Origin: Physella acuta
Taxonomy: Eukaryota; Mollusca; Gastropoda; Physidae
Reading direction: 5' to 3'
DNA length: 64,000 nt
Assembly: GCF_028476545.1 (NCBI RefSeq)
Contig: NW_026731674.1
Location: 410,501-474,500 of the forward strand
Shown here: in pieces, positions 10,283-23,496 of the stretch
Numbering within the stretch: the stretch's first letter is position 1
Layout of the letters: each line of letters opens with the position of its first letter
The notes under the pieces: generated by a model
Told to the model about the DNA's origin: nothing
What the model saw: only the letters and a program-made list of their open reading frames with translations
Database searches by the model: none
Translations under genes and position numbers: made by a program

Positions 10283-11787
10283 TGTTACGGTCAAAGCCCG
10301 CATTGGCCGGCCAATTTGTGCAATTGCCGGCTCTCTTGGCCAAAGCCCGAAGAACTTAGCACTAAGAGCGTATTTCGTACATTGGCCGGCCAATGCGCGC
10401 ACTGGCCAGGACGTACTGGACAAAGCCCGAAGCGCTTAAACTTGACAGCGTATTTTGTACATTGGCCGGCCGATGCGCGCACTGGATGCGGTTTCATTGT
10501 GAGTAAGGTATTGTTTGGCTCTTGCTTATATAGCATTGTATATGCAATGCGACATGGACCAAAAGGACCGTCAGATCAAGAGACAGACATACCAGATGGC
10601 TGCCAAAATAAAAATAATCCAAATCCTAATGGAATGGAATTTGTGAATCAAGTTATTTCTGAACTAACGAACATATGGCATGAACTTAAACTAGTTCACT
10701 GAAAACCAAGGCATAGCCAAAGCAAATGTTCAATAGAACGTGCCAACTAAGATGTTCAAAACATGATGATGACAAGGATGCAGACAAATGAATCAGCTTA
10801 TTGGGCTGAGAATCTTCATTCAATTTATGAAAAACCGTAATTTTCGTCAAGGAATCCAACAATCGCCATACGAAAACTTGTTTGGGTGCAAAGCAAAAGT
10901 TGGACTTAGCACTCCAAATCTACCAAGAGAGGCTTTCGATGATTTAGCTACTGATGAAGATCTTGAGAACATTGAACAAGAAATGGAGGTTGCCATAAAT
11001 GCAACGACATCCTCAGCTAACACATATTTTACCACGGTGCAAAGTCCATTCTAGATGCGTGACAATAATAAAGCCAACAGATTCTGTGTAGTTTGTGAAA
11101 AATATTGTAGTGCAACCCATTCTTGTGGATCCTGTGGCAACGATGTCCTTGCAATATGTGGAATAGACAATGAAGCAGACGAAGGGTATGGAGGGAACAG
11201 TACTCGCAGAATATGTCACAATAGACAAGAAACCATGGACAACAGGTCAGCATCTTATACTACCTTGCAAACTCAAGGTGCCAAGATACTAACAAAATTT
11301 AAACAAGCTGAAGTGGAAGATACTGGTTGCATCCGTATACCAGATGTTGACAGAGGTCGCGGTGATCCACGTAGCGTCTTTGCAGTTGTCATGAACGTCG
11401 AGGGCGCTTTGTACAAGCTAGGAACGGAACACAGTGTTCTAAAACAACTGTATGCTGGGGGCCAAGGCTACACTCGCTGCAATTGCACAACAAATCGCTG
11501 CAAGTGTAAAAATAACAATGTAATTCTAAATAATAATCAACAAAGACTTAATTTCTATGATTCTTACGGTATAAAAAAAATCAGCTCATGATCTTCTAAT
11601 TCGGACTTCGACCGGTCGTCACTAGCCAGATGATCTTTCAAGTTCGGACTGGCCGGTCCACCATGGCCAGTCCGCGGATTGGCCGGCCAAAGGCCGAAAT
11701 GAAGTAAAGTTTCGGACTTTGGCCGGTCGATGGGAGGCGATATTCGCCAATGCGCGCTTTGGCCGACTTCGGGTTTTGACCGTAACA
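10283..11787 (+). mobile_element. Broken DNA transposon with KRBA2-type integrase (Ginger/IS3EU-like)
   Basis: Ends are inverted repeats: TGTTACGGTCAAAGCCCG at the left and the reverse complement of TGTTACGGTCAAAACCCG at the right (17 of 18). Subterminal DNA at both ends is packed with ttggccggccaa / catgcgcgc palindromic motifs. The interior shows fragments typical of KRAB-A-domain-containing-2-like integrases: NGMEFVNQVISEL (around the last catalytic acid), SPYENLFGCKAKVGLST, VDRGRGDPRSVFAVV, and a Cys-rich end GYTRCNCTTNRCKCK. The 5' part of the integrase is missing and the remaining frame is interrupted several times. TGTTA ends suit Ginger-type elements as I remember them; flanking tatg / tata is only an imperfect 4-bp duplication. 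Confidence 0.75.
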
Positions 11788-12972
<1,185 letters not shown>

Positions 12973-13189
12973 TGTACTAGTTTACTTGTCGTGTGTTGCT
13001 GCGATCTTGTCCTCAGAGTTTCTTCCATCTTCTACGTCCTTAATTTTAGTGTTGGAAGGATCCCCTCCAGCACAATTAATTAAGGATACGTGTCAACTGG
13101 TTATGCGCCATTGAGGCTATTGACTCTTAATTCAGCCTGCTTTTCCAACCAAGAACAAACTATAAGGCAGAAGTTGTTTGATTTTGGAG

Positions 13190-13313
13190 TTGTCTCTCCT
13201 AGAAGAGTGTCTGTGTCCAGCTAATGAGCCTCATCTGCCCGAGGGTTCGAACTCGAGACTTTTCTGTTAAGCAACCTTAAGCTTTACCGACTCGTAGCCA
13301 CCCCACCCCAACC
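13190..13313 (-). mobile_element. tRNA-derived SINE head
   Basis: On the minus strand gtggctacgagtcggtaaag resembles an A box of tRNA-Leu/Ser type. About 50 bp on, gagttcgaaccctcgggcag contains a good B box (GTTCGAACC). A non-tRNA part with gagagacaactcc follows. No target duplication was located, so the ends are approximate. Confidence 0.55.
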
Positions 13314-13465
13314 CCGAACGAAATGGAATTTATATAGAAAGAATATACTTTTAACGGTGCCCCCCACCCCGCTGAAAATATCAAGTGCCCCCCCCCCCCC
13401 CTAACCAAATGTCTGGAAGAAACACAGCTTGTCCTAGACATTAGAGTGAGGCAACTCGTTGCCAA

Positions 13466-16400
13466 ACGTGGTTTTTTCCCTAGACCCTGCTTGTTGTTTT
13501 TTCCCTAGACCCTGCTTGTTGTTTTTTCCCTAGACCCTGCTTGTTTTTTTTTCCCTAGACCCTGCTTGTTGTTTTTTCCCTAGACCCTGCTTGTTGTTTT
13601 TTCCCTAGACCCTGCTTGTTGTTTTTTCCCTAGACCCTGCTTGTTGTTTTTTCCCTAGACCCTGCTTGTTGTTTTTTTCCCTAGACCCTGCTTGTTGTTT
13701 TTTCCCTAGACCCTGCTTGTTGTTTTTTCCCTAGACCCTGCTTGTTGTTTTTTCCCTAGACCCTGCTTGTTGTTTTTTCCCTAGACCCTGCTTGTTGTTT
13801 TTTCCCTAGACCCTGCTTGTTGTTTTTTCCCTAGACCCTGCTTGTTGTTTTTTTCCCTAGACCCTGCTTGTTGTTTTTTTCCCTAGACCCTGCTTGTTGT
13901 TTTTTCCCTAGACCCTGCTTGTTGTTTTTTTCCCTAGACCCTGCTTGTTGTTTTTTTCCCTAGACCCTGCTTGTTGTTTTTTTCCCTAGACCCTGCTTGT
14001 TGTTTTTTCCCTAGACCCTGCTTGTTGTTTTTTCCCTAGACCCTGCTTGTTGTTTTTTCCCTAGACCCTGCTTGTTGTTTTTTCCCTAGACCCTGCTTGT
14101 TGTTTTTTCCCTAGACCCTGCTTGTTGTTTTTTTCCCTAGACCCTGCTTGTTGTTTTTTCCCTAGACCCTGCTTGTTGTTTTTTCCCTAGACCCTGCTTG
14201 TTGTTTTTTTCCCTAGACCCTGCTTGTTGTTTTTTTCCCTAGACCCTGCTTGTTGTTTTTTTCCCTAGACCCTGCTTGTTGTTTTTTCCCTAGACCCTGC
14301 TTGTTGTTTTTTCCCTAGACCCTGCTTGTTGTTTTTTTCCCTAGACCCTGCTTGTTGTTTTTTTCCCTAGACCCTGCTTGTTGTTTTTTTCCCTAGACCC
14401 TGCTTGTTGTTTTTTTCCTAGACCCTGCTTGTTGTTTTTTCCCTAGACCCTGCTTGTTGTTTTTTTCCCTAGACCCTGCTTGTTTTTTTTTCCCTAGACC
14501 CTGCTTGTTGTTTTTTTCCCTAGACCCTGCTTGTTGTTTTTTTCCTAGACCCTGCTTGTTGTTTTTTCCCTAGACCCTGCTTGTTGTTTTTTCCCTAGAC
14601 CCTGCTTGTTGTTTTTTCCCTAGACCCTGCTTGTTGTTTTTTCCCTAGACCCTGCTTGTTGTTTTTTTCCCTAGACCCTGCTTGTTTTTTTTTTCCCTAG
14701 ACCCTGCTTGTTGTTTTTTTCCCTAGACCCTGCTTGTTGTTTTTTTCCTAGACCCTGCTTGTTGTTTTTTCCCTAGACCCTGCTTGTTGTTTTTTTCCCT
14801 AGACCCTGCTTGTTGTTTTTTTCCCTAGACCCTGCTTGTTGTTTTTTTCCCTAGACCCTGCTTGTTGTTTTTTTCCCTAGACCCTGCTTGTTGTTTTTTT
14901 CCCTAGACCCTGCTTGTTGTTTTTTTCCCTAGACCCTGCTTGTTGTTTTTTTCCCTAGACCCTGCTTGTTGTTTTTTTCCCTAGACCCTGCTTGTTGTTT
15001 TTTTCCTAGACCCTGCTTGTTGTTTTTTTCCCTAGACCCTGCTTGTTGTTTTTTTCCCTAGACCCTGCTTGTTGTTTTTTTCCCTAGACCCTGCTTGTTG
15101 TTTTTTTCCCTAGACCCTGCTTGTTGTTTTTTTCCCTAGACCCTGCTTGTTGTTTTTTTCCCTAGACCCTGCTTGTTGTTTTTTTCCCTAGACCCTGCTT
15201 GTTGTTTTTTTCCCTAGACCCTGCTTGTTGTTTTTTTCCCTAGACCCTGCTTGTTGTTTTTTTCCTAGACCCTGCTTGTTGTTTTTTCCCTAGACCCTGC
15301 TTGTTGTTTTTTTCCCTAGACCCTGCTTGTTTTTTTTTCCCTAGACCCTGCTTGTTGTTTTTTTCCCTAGACCCTGCTTGTTGTTTTTTTCCTAGACCCT
15401 GCTTGTTGTTTTTTCCCTAGACCCTGCTTGTTGTTTTTTCCCTAGACCCTGCTTGTTGTTTTTTCCCTAGACCCTGCTTGTTGTTTTTTCCCTAGACCCT
15501 GCTTGTTGTTTTTTTCCCTAGACCCTGCTTGTTTTTTTTTCCCTAGACCCTGCTTGTTGTTTTTTTCCCTAGACCCTGCTTGTTGTTTTTTTCCTAGACC
15601 CTGCTTGTTGTTTTTTCCCTAGACCCTGCTTGTTGTTTTTTTCCCTAGACCCTGCTTGTTGTTTTTTTCCCTAGACCCTGCTTGTTGTTTTTTTCCCTAG
15701 ACCCTGCTTGTTGTTTTTTTCCCTAGACCCTGCTTGTTGTTTTTTTCCCTAGACCCTGCTTGTTGTTTTTTTCCCTAGACCCTGCTTGTTGTTTTTTTCC
15801 CTAGACCCTGCTTGTTGTTTTTTTCCCTAGACCCTGCTTGTTGTTTTTTTCCCTAGACCCTGCTTGTTGTTTTTTTCCCTAGACCCTGCTTGTTGTTTTT
15901 TTCCCTAGACCCTGCTTGTTGTTTTTTTCCCTAGACCCTGCTTGTTGTTTTTTTCCCTAGACCCTGCTTGTTGTTTTTTTCCCTAGACCCTGCTTGTTGT
16001 TTTTTCCCTAGACCCTGCTTGTTGTTTTTTCCCTAGACCCTGCTTGTTGTTTTTTCCCTAGACCCTGCTTGTTGTTTTTTCCCTAGACCCTGCTTGTTGT
16101 TTTTTTCCCTAGACCCTGCTTGTTGTTTTTTCCCTAGACCCTGCTTGTTGTTTTTTTCCCTAGACCCTGCTTGTTGTTTTTTCCCTAGACCCTGCTTGTT
16201 GTTTTTTCCCTAGACCCTGCTTGTTGTTTTTTCCCTAGACCCTGCTTGTTGTTTTTTCCCTAGACCCTGCTTGTTGTTTTTTCCCTAGACCCTGCTTGTT
16301 GTTTTTTTCCCTAGACCCTGCTTGTTGTTTTTTCCCTAGACCCTGCTTGTTGTTTTTTCCCTAGACCCTGCTTGTTGTTTTTTCCCTAGACCCTGCTTGT

Positions 16401-16808
16401 TGTTTTTTCCCTAGACCCTGCTTGTTGTTTTTTCCCTAGACCCTGCTTGTTGTTTTTTCCCTAGACCCTGCTTGTTGTTTTTTCCCTAGACCCTGCTTGT
16501 TGTTTTTTCCCTAGACCCTGCTTGTTGTTTTTTCCCTAGACCCTGCTTGTTGTTTTTTCCCTAGACCCTGCTTGTTGTTTTTTTCCCTAGACCCTGCTTG
16601 TTGTTTTTTCCCTAGACCCTGCTTGTTGTTTTTTCCCTAGACCCTGCTTGTTGTTTTTTCCCTAGACCCTGCTTGTTGTTTTTTCCCTAGACCCTGCTTG
16701 TTGTTTTTTCCCTAGACCCTGCTTGTTGTTTTTTCCCTAGACCCTGCTTGTTGTTTTTTCCCTAGACCCTGCTTGTTGTTTTTTTCCCTAGACCCTGCTT
16801 GTTGTTTT
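13466..16808 (+). repeat. 25-26 bp minisatellite, about 130 copies
   Basis: Unit ttttttccctagaccctgct plus tgttg, differing between copies almost only in T-run length (6 or 7) and rare cc for ccc. The rare tttcctaga variants recur at the same spacing after about 847 bp (near 14417, 14544, 14747 and again 15264, 15391, 15593), revealing a long internal duplication. Each unit has a pyrimidine tract before CTAG, but no gene is nearby. Confidence 0.98.
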
Positions 16809-16845
16809 AAGTGATTTAAATGTCAACAATGCCGGCCTTATATTG

Positions 16846-18250
16846 TTGGGTAGTGAGTTTGTCCACACTGGGTAGTGAGTTTGTCCACACTGGGTAGTGA
16901 GTTTGTCCACACTACCGCCCACACTGGGTAGTGAGTTTGTCCACACTACCGCCCACACTGGGTAGTGAGTTTGTCCACACTACCGCCCACACTGGGTAGT
17001 GAGTTTGTCCACACTACCGCCCACACTGGGTAGTGAGTTTGTCCACACTACCGCCCACACTGGGTAGTGAGTTTGTCCACACTACCGCCCACACTGGGTA
17101 GTGAGTTTGTCCACACTACCGCCCACACTGGGTAGTGAGTTTGTCCACACTACCGCCCACACTGGGTAGTGAGTTTGTCCACACTACCGCCCACACTGGG
17201 TAGTGAGTTTGTCCACACTACCGCCCACACTGGGTAGTGAGTTTGTCCACACTACCGCCCACACTGGGTAGTGAGTTTGTCCACACTACCGCCCACACTG
17301 GGTAGTGAGTTTGTCCACACTACCGCCCACACTGGGTAGTGAGTTTGTCCACACTACCGCCCACACTGGGTAGTGAGTTTGTCCACACTACCGCCCACAC
17401 TGGGTAGTGAGTTTGTCCACACTACCGCCCACACTGGGTAGTGAGTTTGTCCACACTACCGCCCACACTGGGTAGTGAGTTTGTCCACACTACCGCCCAC
17501 ACTGGGTAGTGAGTTTGTCCACACTACCGCCCACACTGGGTAGTGAGTTTGTCCACACTACCGCCCACACTGGGTAGTGAGTTTGTCCACACTACCGCCC
17601 ACACTGGGTAGTGAGTTTGTCCACACTACCGTCCACACTGGGTAGTGAGTTTGTCCACACTACCGCCCACACTGGGTAGTGAGTTTGTCCACACTACCGT
17701 CCACACTGGGTAGTGAGTTTGTCCACACTACCGCCCACACTGGGTAGTGAGTTTGTCCACACTACCGCCCACACTGGGTAGTGAGTTTGTCCACACTACC
17801 GCCCACACTGGGTAGTGAGTTTGTCCACACTACCGCCCACACTGGGTAGTGAGTTTGTCCACACTACCGCCCACACTGGGTAGTGAGTTTGTCCACACTA
17901 CCGCCCACACTGGGTAGTGAGTTTGTCCACACTACCGCCCACACTGGGTAGTGAGTTTGTCCACACTACCGCCCACACTGGGTAGTGAGTTTGTCCACAC
18001 TACCGCCCACACTGGGTAGTGAGTTTGTCCACACTACCGCCCACACTGGGTAGTGAGTTTGTCCACACTACCGCCCACACTGGGTAGTGAGTTTGTCCAC
18101 ACTAACGCCCACACTGGGTAGTGAGTTTGTCCACACTACCGCCCACACTGGGTAGTGAGTTTGTCCACACTACCGCCCACACTGGGTAGTGAGTTTGTCC
18201 ACACTACCGCCCACACTGGGTAGTGAGTTTGTCCACACTACCGCCCACAC
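16846..18250 (+). repeat. 34-bp minisatellite, about 41 copies
   Basis: Unit actgggtagtgagtttgtcc plus acactaccgcccac, nearly invariant; rare variants are accgtcc (near 17632 and 17698) and aacgcc near 18104. The first two copies are short, lacking the accgcccac part. Confidence 0.98.
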
Positions 18251-18788
18251 GCCCCAGGGCGTGCTTTAAGAAAGTCTTGAGTGTAAGTTAGTTACACCCT
18301 ATAGTAGGGAAATAGAAAACACATCTGCTGCCGATGGTCGCCGGGTGAGAGCCAGTCAACAATTTGAGTAGCCCACCGTGTCCCTTGTGTATGGCGCTAC
18401 TTAAACTCAACGTGGGTGCCATGGTGGGGTCACGCGTTGAATCAAGTTGTAACATCGACCCCTGTACAAGTCGGTCAATCAAACCTCGGGTGCTGGGGGG
18501 TGACAAACAGCAACCTCACCCCACCACCACCCCCCCCCCCCGCCAATATCCGACATCATAATTTGAGGGCGTCAAAGCTCAACTCAGTGGGCTGAGCGAG
18601 TTGACTGACTGTCCCATTTTCCCATGACTACTGAATTGATTGCGTTGAACTCAAATCGATTTCCTTATCATCTAGGTCGTGTCGCCCTAATGGTCGATGG
18701 CTGGTCACTACGCGACGTGGCAAACAGATCGACCGGCGCTAATCACGGGCTGGCCGGCTCAATAATCCCACATGCACCTGGTCGAGCA
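18251..18788. other. Unique spacer between arrays, unrecognised
   Basis: Moderate GC, several short open frames (65-72 codons) on both strands with no recognisable domain, and a C run near 18531. The stretch ctcaactcagtgggctgagc near 18580 is a short inverted repeat. Confidence 0.45.
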
Positions 18789-21165
18789 AACACACACACT
18801 AATGGTCAAACACACACACAGACACATTAATGGTCAAACACATACACACACACATTAAGGGTCCAAAAAACACACACACATTAATGGTCAAACATTCACA
18901 CACATATTAATGGTCAAACACACACACACACACACACTAATGGTCAAACACACACACACTAATGGTCAAACACACACACCACATTAATGGTCAAACACAC
19001 ACACACTAATGGTCAAACACACACACCACATTAATGGTCAAACACACACACACACACTAATAGTCAAACACACACACACTAATGGTCAAACACACACACC
19101 ACATTAATGGTCAAACACACACACACACACACTAATAGTCAAACACACACACACTAATGGTCAAACACACACACCACACTAATGGTCAAACACACACACA
19201 CTAATGGTCAAACACACACACATTAATGGTCAAACACACACACACACACATTAATGATCAAACACACACACACACACATTAATGATCAAACACACACACA
19301 CAACCATTAATGATCAAACACACACACACTAACGGTCAAACACATACACACACATTAATGGTCAAACACACACACATTAATGGTCAAACACACACACACA
19401 TTAATGATCAACACACACACATTAATGGTCAAACACACACACACACATTAATGATCAACACACACACATTAATGGTCAAACACACACACACATTAATGGT
19501 CAAACACACACACATTAATGGTCAAACACACACATTAATGGTCAAACACACACACATTAATGATCAAACACACACACACATTAATGGTCAAACACACACA
19601 CACATTAATGGTCAAACACATACACACATATTAATGGTCAAACACACACACATTAATAGTCAAACACACACACACATTAATGGTCAAACACACACACACA
19701 CATTAATGGTCAAACACACACACATTAATGGTCAAACACACACATTAATGGTCAAACACACACACATTAATGATCAAACACACACACACATTAATGGTCA
19801 AACACACACACACATAAATGGCCAAACACACACACACACACACACATTAATGGTCAAACACACACACACAGTAATTGTCAAACACACACACATTAATGGT
19901 CAAACACACACACACATTAATGGTCAAACACACACACATTAATGGTCAAACACACACACATTAATGATCAAACACACACACACACACATTAATGGTCAAA
20001 CACACACACATTAACGGTCAAACATACACACACACATTAATGGTCAAACACACACACACACACACATTAATGGTCAAACACACACACACAGTAATTGTCA
20101 AACACACACACATTAATGGTCAAACACACACACACACATTAATGGTCAAACACACACACATTAATGGTCAAACACACACACATTAATGATCAAACACACA
20201 CACACACACACATTAATGGTCAAACACACACACACAGTAATTGTCAAACACACACACATTAATGGTCAAACACACACACACATTAATGGTCAAACACACA
20301 CACATTAATGGTCAAACACACACACATTAATGATCAAACACACACACACACACACATTAATGGTCAAACACACACACATTAACGGTCAAACATACACACA
20401 CACATTAATGGTCAAACACACACACATTAATGATCAAACACACACACACACAAATGGTCAAACACACACACATAATGGTCAAATACACACACACATTAAT
20501 GGTCAAACACACACACACATTAATGGTCAAACACACACACACATTAATGATCAAACACACACATTAATGATCAAACACACACATTAATGGTCAAACACAC
20601 ACACACACTAACGGTCAAACACACACACATTAATGGTCAAACACACACACACACACACTAATAGTCAAACACACACACACTAATGGTCAAACACACATGC
20701 ACACACACAGTAATTGTCAAACACACACATTAATGGTCAAACACACACACCACACACTAATGGTCAAACACACACACATTAATGGTCAAACACACACACA
20801 CACACACATTTATGATCAAACACACACACACACATTAATGATCAAACACACACACACACATTAATGATCAAACACACACACATTAACGGTCAAACACACA
20901 CACACACAAATGGTCAAACACACACACATAATGGTCAAATACACACACACATTAATGGTCAAACACACACACACACATTAATGGTCAAACACACACACAC
21001 ATTAACGATCAAACACACACATTAATGATCAAACACACACACACACTAACGGTCAAACACACACACATTAATGGTCAAACACACATGCACACACACAGTA
21101 ATTGTCAAACACACACATTAATGGTCAAACACACACACACACACTAACGGTCAAACACACACACG
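18789..21165 (+). repeat. CA-rich minisatellite, 19-30 bp units
   Basis: (CA)4-10 tracts punctuated by ttaatggtcaaa, with variants ttaatgatc, ctaatagtc, ttaacggtc and gtaattgtc. About 100 units; sets of variants recur in order (for example around 20040 and 20190), showing block duplication. Peptides such as HTHINGQT are artefacts. Confidence 0.97.
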
Positions 21166-21267
21166 CTGTTCTGGTATGATGCGCGTGCGCCTGTCAATCA
21201 TTTCGTTTCAAGGTCACGTGACTGTACTGGCGCGTGCATGGAGCGTGGGAACGTACGAGCAGATAGG

Positions 21268-21810
21268 GTCGTGGGGTGGGGGGGGGGGAGTGGTGGGGTC
21301 GTGGGGTGGGGGGGGGGAGTGGTGGGGTCGTGGGGTGGGAGGGGGGGAGTGGTGGGGTCGTGGGGTGGGGGGGGGGGATTGGTGGGGTCGTGGGGTGGGG
21401 GGGGAGTGGGGGGGGAGTGGGGTGGGGGGGGGAGTGGGGGGGGGAGTGGGGTGGGGGGGGGGAGTGGTGGGGTCGTGGGGTGGGGGGGGAGTGGTGGGGT
21501 CGTGGGGTGGGGGGGGATTGGTGGGGTCGTGGGGTGGGGGGGGGGAGTGGGGGGGGGAGTGGGGTGGGGGGAGTGGGGGGGAGTGGGGTGGGGGGGGGGA
21601 GTGGTGGGGTCGTGGGGTGGGGGGGGGAGTGGTGGGGTCGTGGGGGGGGGGGAGTGGTGGGGTCGTGGGGTGGGGGGGGAGTGGTGGGGTCGTAGGGTGG
21701 GGGGGGGGGAGTGGTGGGGTCGTGGGGTGGGGGGGGGAGTGGTGGGGTCGTGGGGTGGGGGGGGGGGAGTGATGGGGTCGTGGGGTGGGGGGGGGGTGGA
21801 GGGGGGGAAA
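21268..21810 (+). repeat. G-rich minisatellite with long G runs
   Basis: Units gtggtggggtcgtggggtgg followed by 6-11 G and ag. Many closely spaced G runs lie all on the plus strand, so multiple G-quadruplexes are possible. Pro/Thr-rich or Gly/Trp-rich open frames on the two strands are artefacts. Confidence 0.97.
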
Positions 21811-21825
21811 GATGTAAATGTTAAA

Positions 21826-22475
21826 CAAAAATAATTGTAAATGTTGAACAAAGATAGGTGTAAATGTTGAACAAAGATAGGTATAAATGTTGAACAAAGA
21901 TAGGTGTAAATGTTGAACAAAGATAGGTGTAAATGTTGAACAAAGATAGGTGTAAATGTTGAACAAAGATAGGTGTAAATGTTGAACAAAGATAGGTGTA
22001 AATGTTGAACAAAGATAGGTGTAAATGTTGAACAAAGATAGGTGTAAATGTTGAACAAAGATAGGTGTAAATGTTGAACAAAGATAGATGTAAATGTTGA
22101 ACAAAGATAAGTGTAAATGTTGAACAAAGATAGGTGTAAATGTTGAACAAAGATAGGTGTAAATGTTGAACAAAGATAGGTGTAAATGTTGAACAAAGAT
22201 AGGTGTAAATGTTGAACAAAGATAGGTGTAAATGTTGAACAAAGGTGTAAATGTTGAACAAAGATAGGTGTAAATGTTGAACAAAGATAGGTGTAAATGT
22301 TGAACAAAGATAGGTGTAAATGTTGAACAAAGATAGGTGTAAATGTTGAACAAAGATAGGTGTAAATGTTGAACAAAGATAGGTGTAAATGTTGAACAAA
22401 GATAGATGTAAATGTTGAACAAAGATAGGTGTAAATGTTGAACAAAGATAGGTGTAAATGTTGAACAAAGATAAC
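21826..22475 (+). repeat. 23-bp minisatellite, about 28 copies
   Basis: Unit taaatgttgaacaaagatag plus gtg, very uniform; one copy near 22240 lacks the gatag part. Confidence 0.98.
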
Positions 22476-22924
22476 GGCTGCTTCTAACTTTCCCACGGTC
22501 GACCCCGACATCTGGCGCACGCTCCGTATTATCAGCTTGTATTACGGTCCACGCGCTTTTTTCTTTCAAGAATGCCGGAGGTAAATCAGTTGCTCCTCTC
22601 GCCCCACCCCACCCCGCTCATCTTATTCCCCCATCCCTCTACCCCGACCTCCCCCCTCCCAACACACCATCCGCTGAAATACAATCGTTTCCCGCCCTCT
22701 GCTCGCTGGTCAAGTTTTCAACACAAGAAGGTCTCGGGGGGGGGGGGGGGGGGAGGCTATTTATAGACACATCATATCAATATGTTTGAATGTGTTGTAA
22801 AGACACATATCATATCACTATGTTTGTATGTGCTGTAGACCTTTAGTTATTTGTATGTAGGAAAAGTCTTTGTGTTCTTTTTTAGATGTTTGGTAAACAA
22901 GACAAAAACTGTTAGGGGCAACAA
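22476..22924. other. Spacer with C-rich and poly-G tracts
   Basis: C-rich sequence near 22600-22660, a G19 run near 22736-22754, then AT-rich DNA. No gene signal. Confidence 0.5.
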
Positions 22925-23462
22925 AATGGGAAACATTTTCTATAGAACACATTTTACACGGAACACATTTTACACGGAACACATTTTACATTGAACACAT
23001 TTTCAATGGAACACATTTTACATGGAACACATTTTCTAAAGGACACATTTTACATGGAACACATTTTACATGAACACATTTTCAATGGAACACATTACAT
23101 GGAACACATTTTCTAAAGGACACATTTTACATGAACACATTTTCTAAAGGACACATTTTACATGAACACATTTTCTAAAGGACACATTTTCCAAAGGACA
23201 CATTTTACATGAACACATTTTCAATGGAACACATTTTACATGAACACATTTTCTAAAGGACACATTTTACACGGAACACATTTTACATTGAACACATTTT
23301 CAATGGAACACATTTTACATGGAACACATTTTCTAAAGGACACATTTTCCAAAGAACACATTTTACATGAACACATTTTCAATGGAACACATTTTACATG
23401 GAACACGTTTTCTAAAGGACACATTTTCCAAAGAACACATTTTACATGAACACATTTTAGAT
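22925..23462 (+). repeat. About 15-18 bp repeat family (acacattttacatgga)
   Basis: Interleaved short units: acacattttacatggaac, acattttctaaaggac, acattttcaatggaac and acattttccaaagaac. A mosaic of related units rather than one period. Confidence 0.92.
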
Positions 23463-23496
23463 TTTTGTGCAAACAAAACAAGGCGTGTCACGACTG

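Noticed and set aside
10205-10536. Small open frames in the left end of the 10283-11787 element
   Set aside because: They lie in the palindromic subterminal repeats and show no protein family.
13466-18250. CRISPR-like regular repeats
   Set aside because: Units are contiguous tandem copies without unique spacers, in a eukaryotic genome.
21198-22569. Minus-strand frames of 440-451 codons over two adjacent arrays
   Set aside because: They read a 23-bp array in all three phases and then a G/C-rich array; no non-repeat protein sequence is present.
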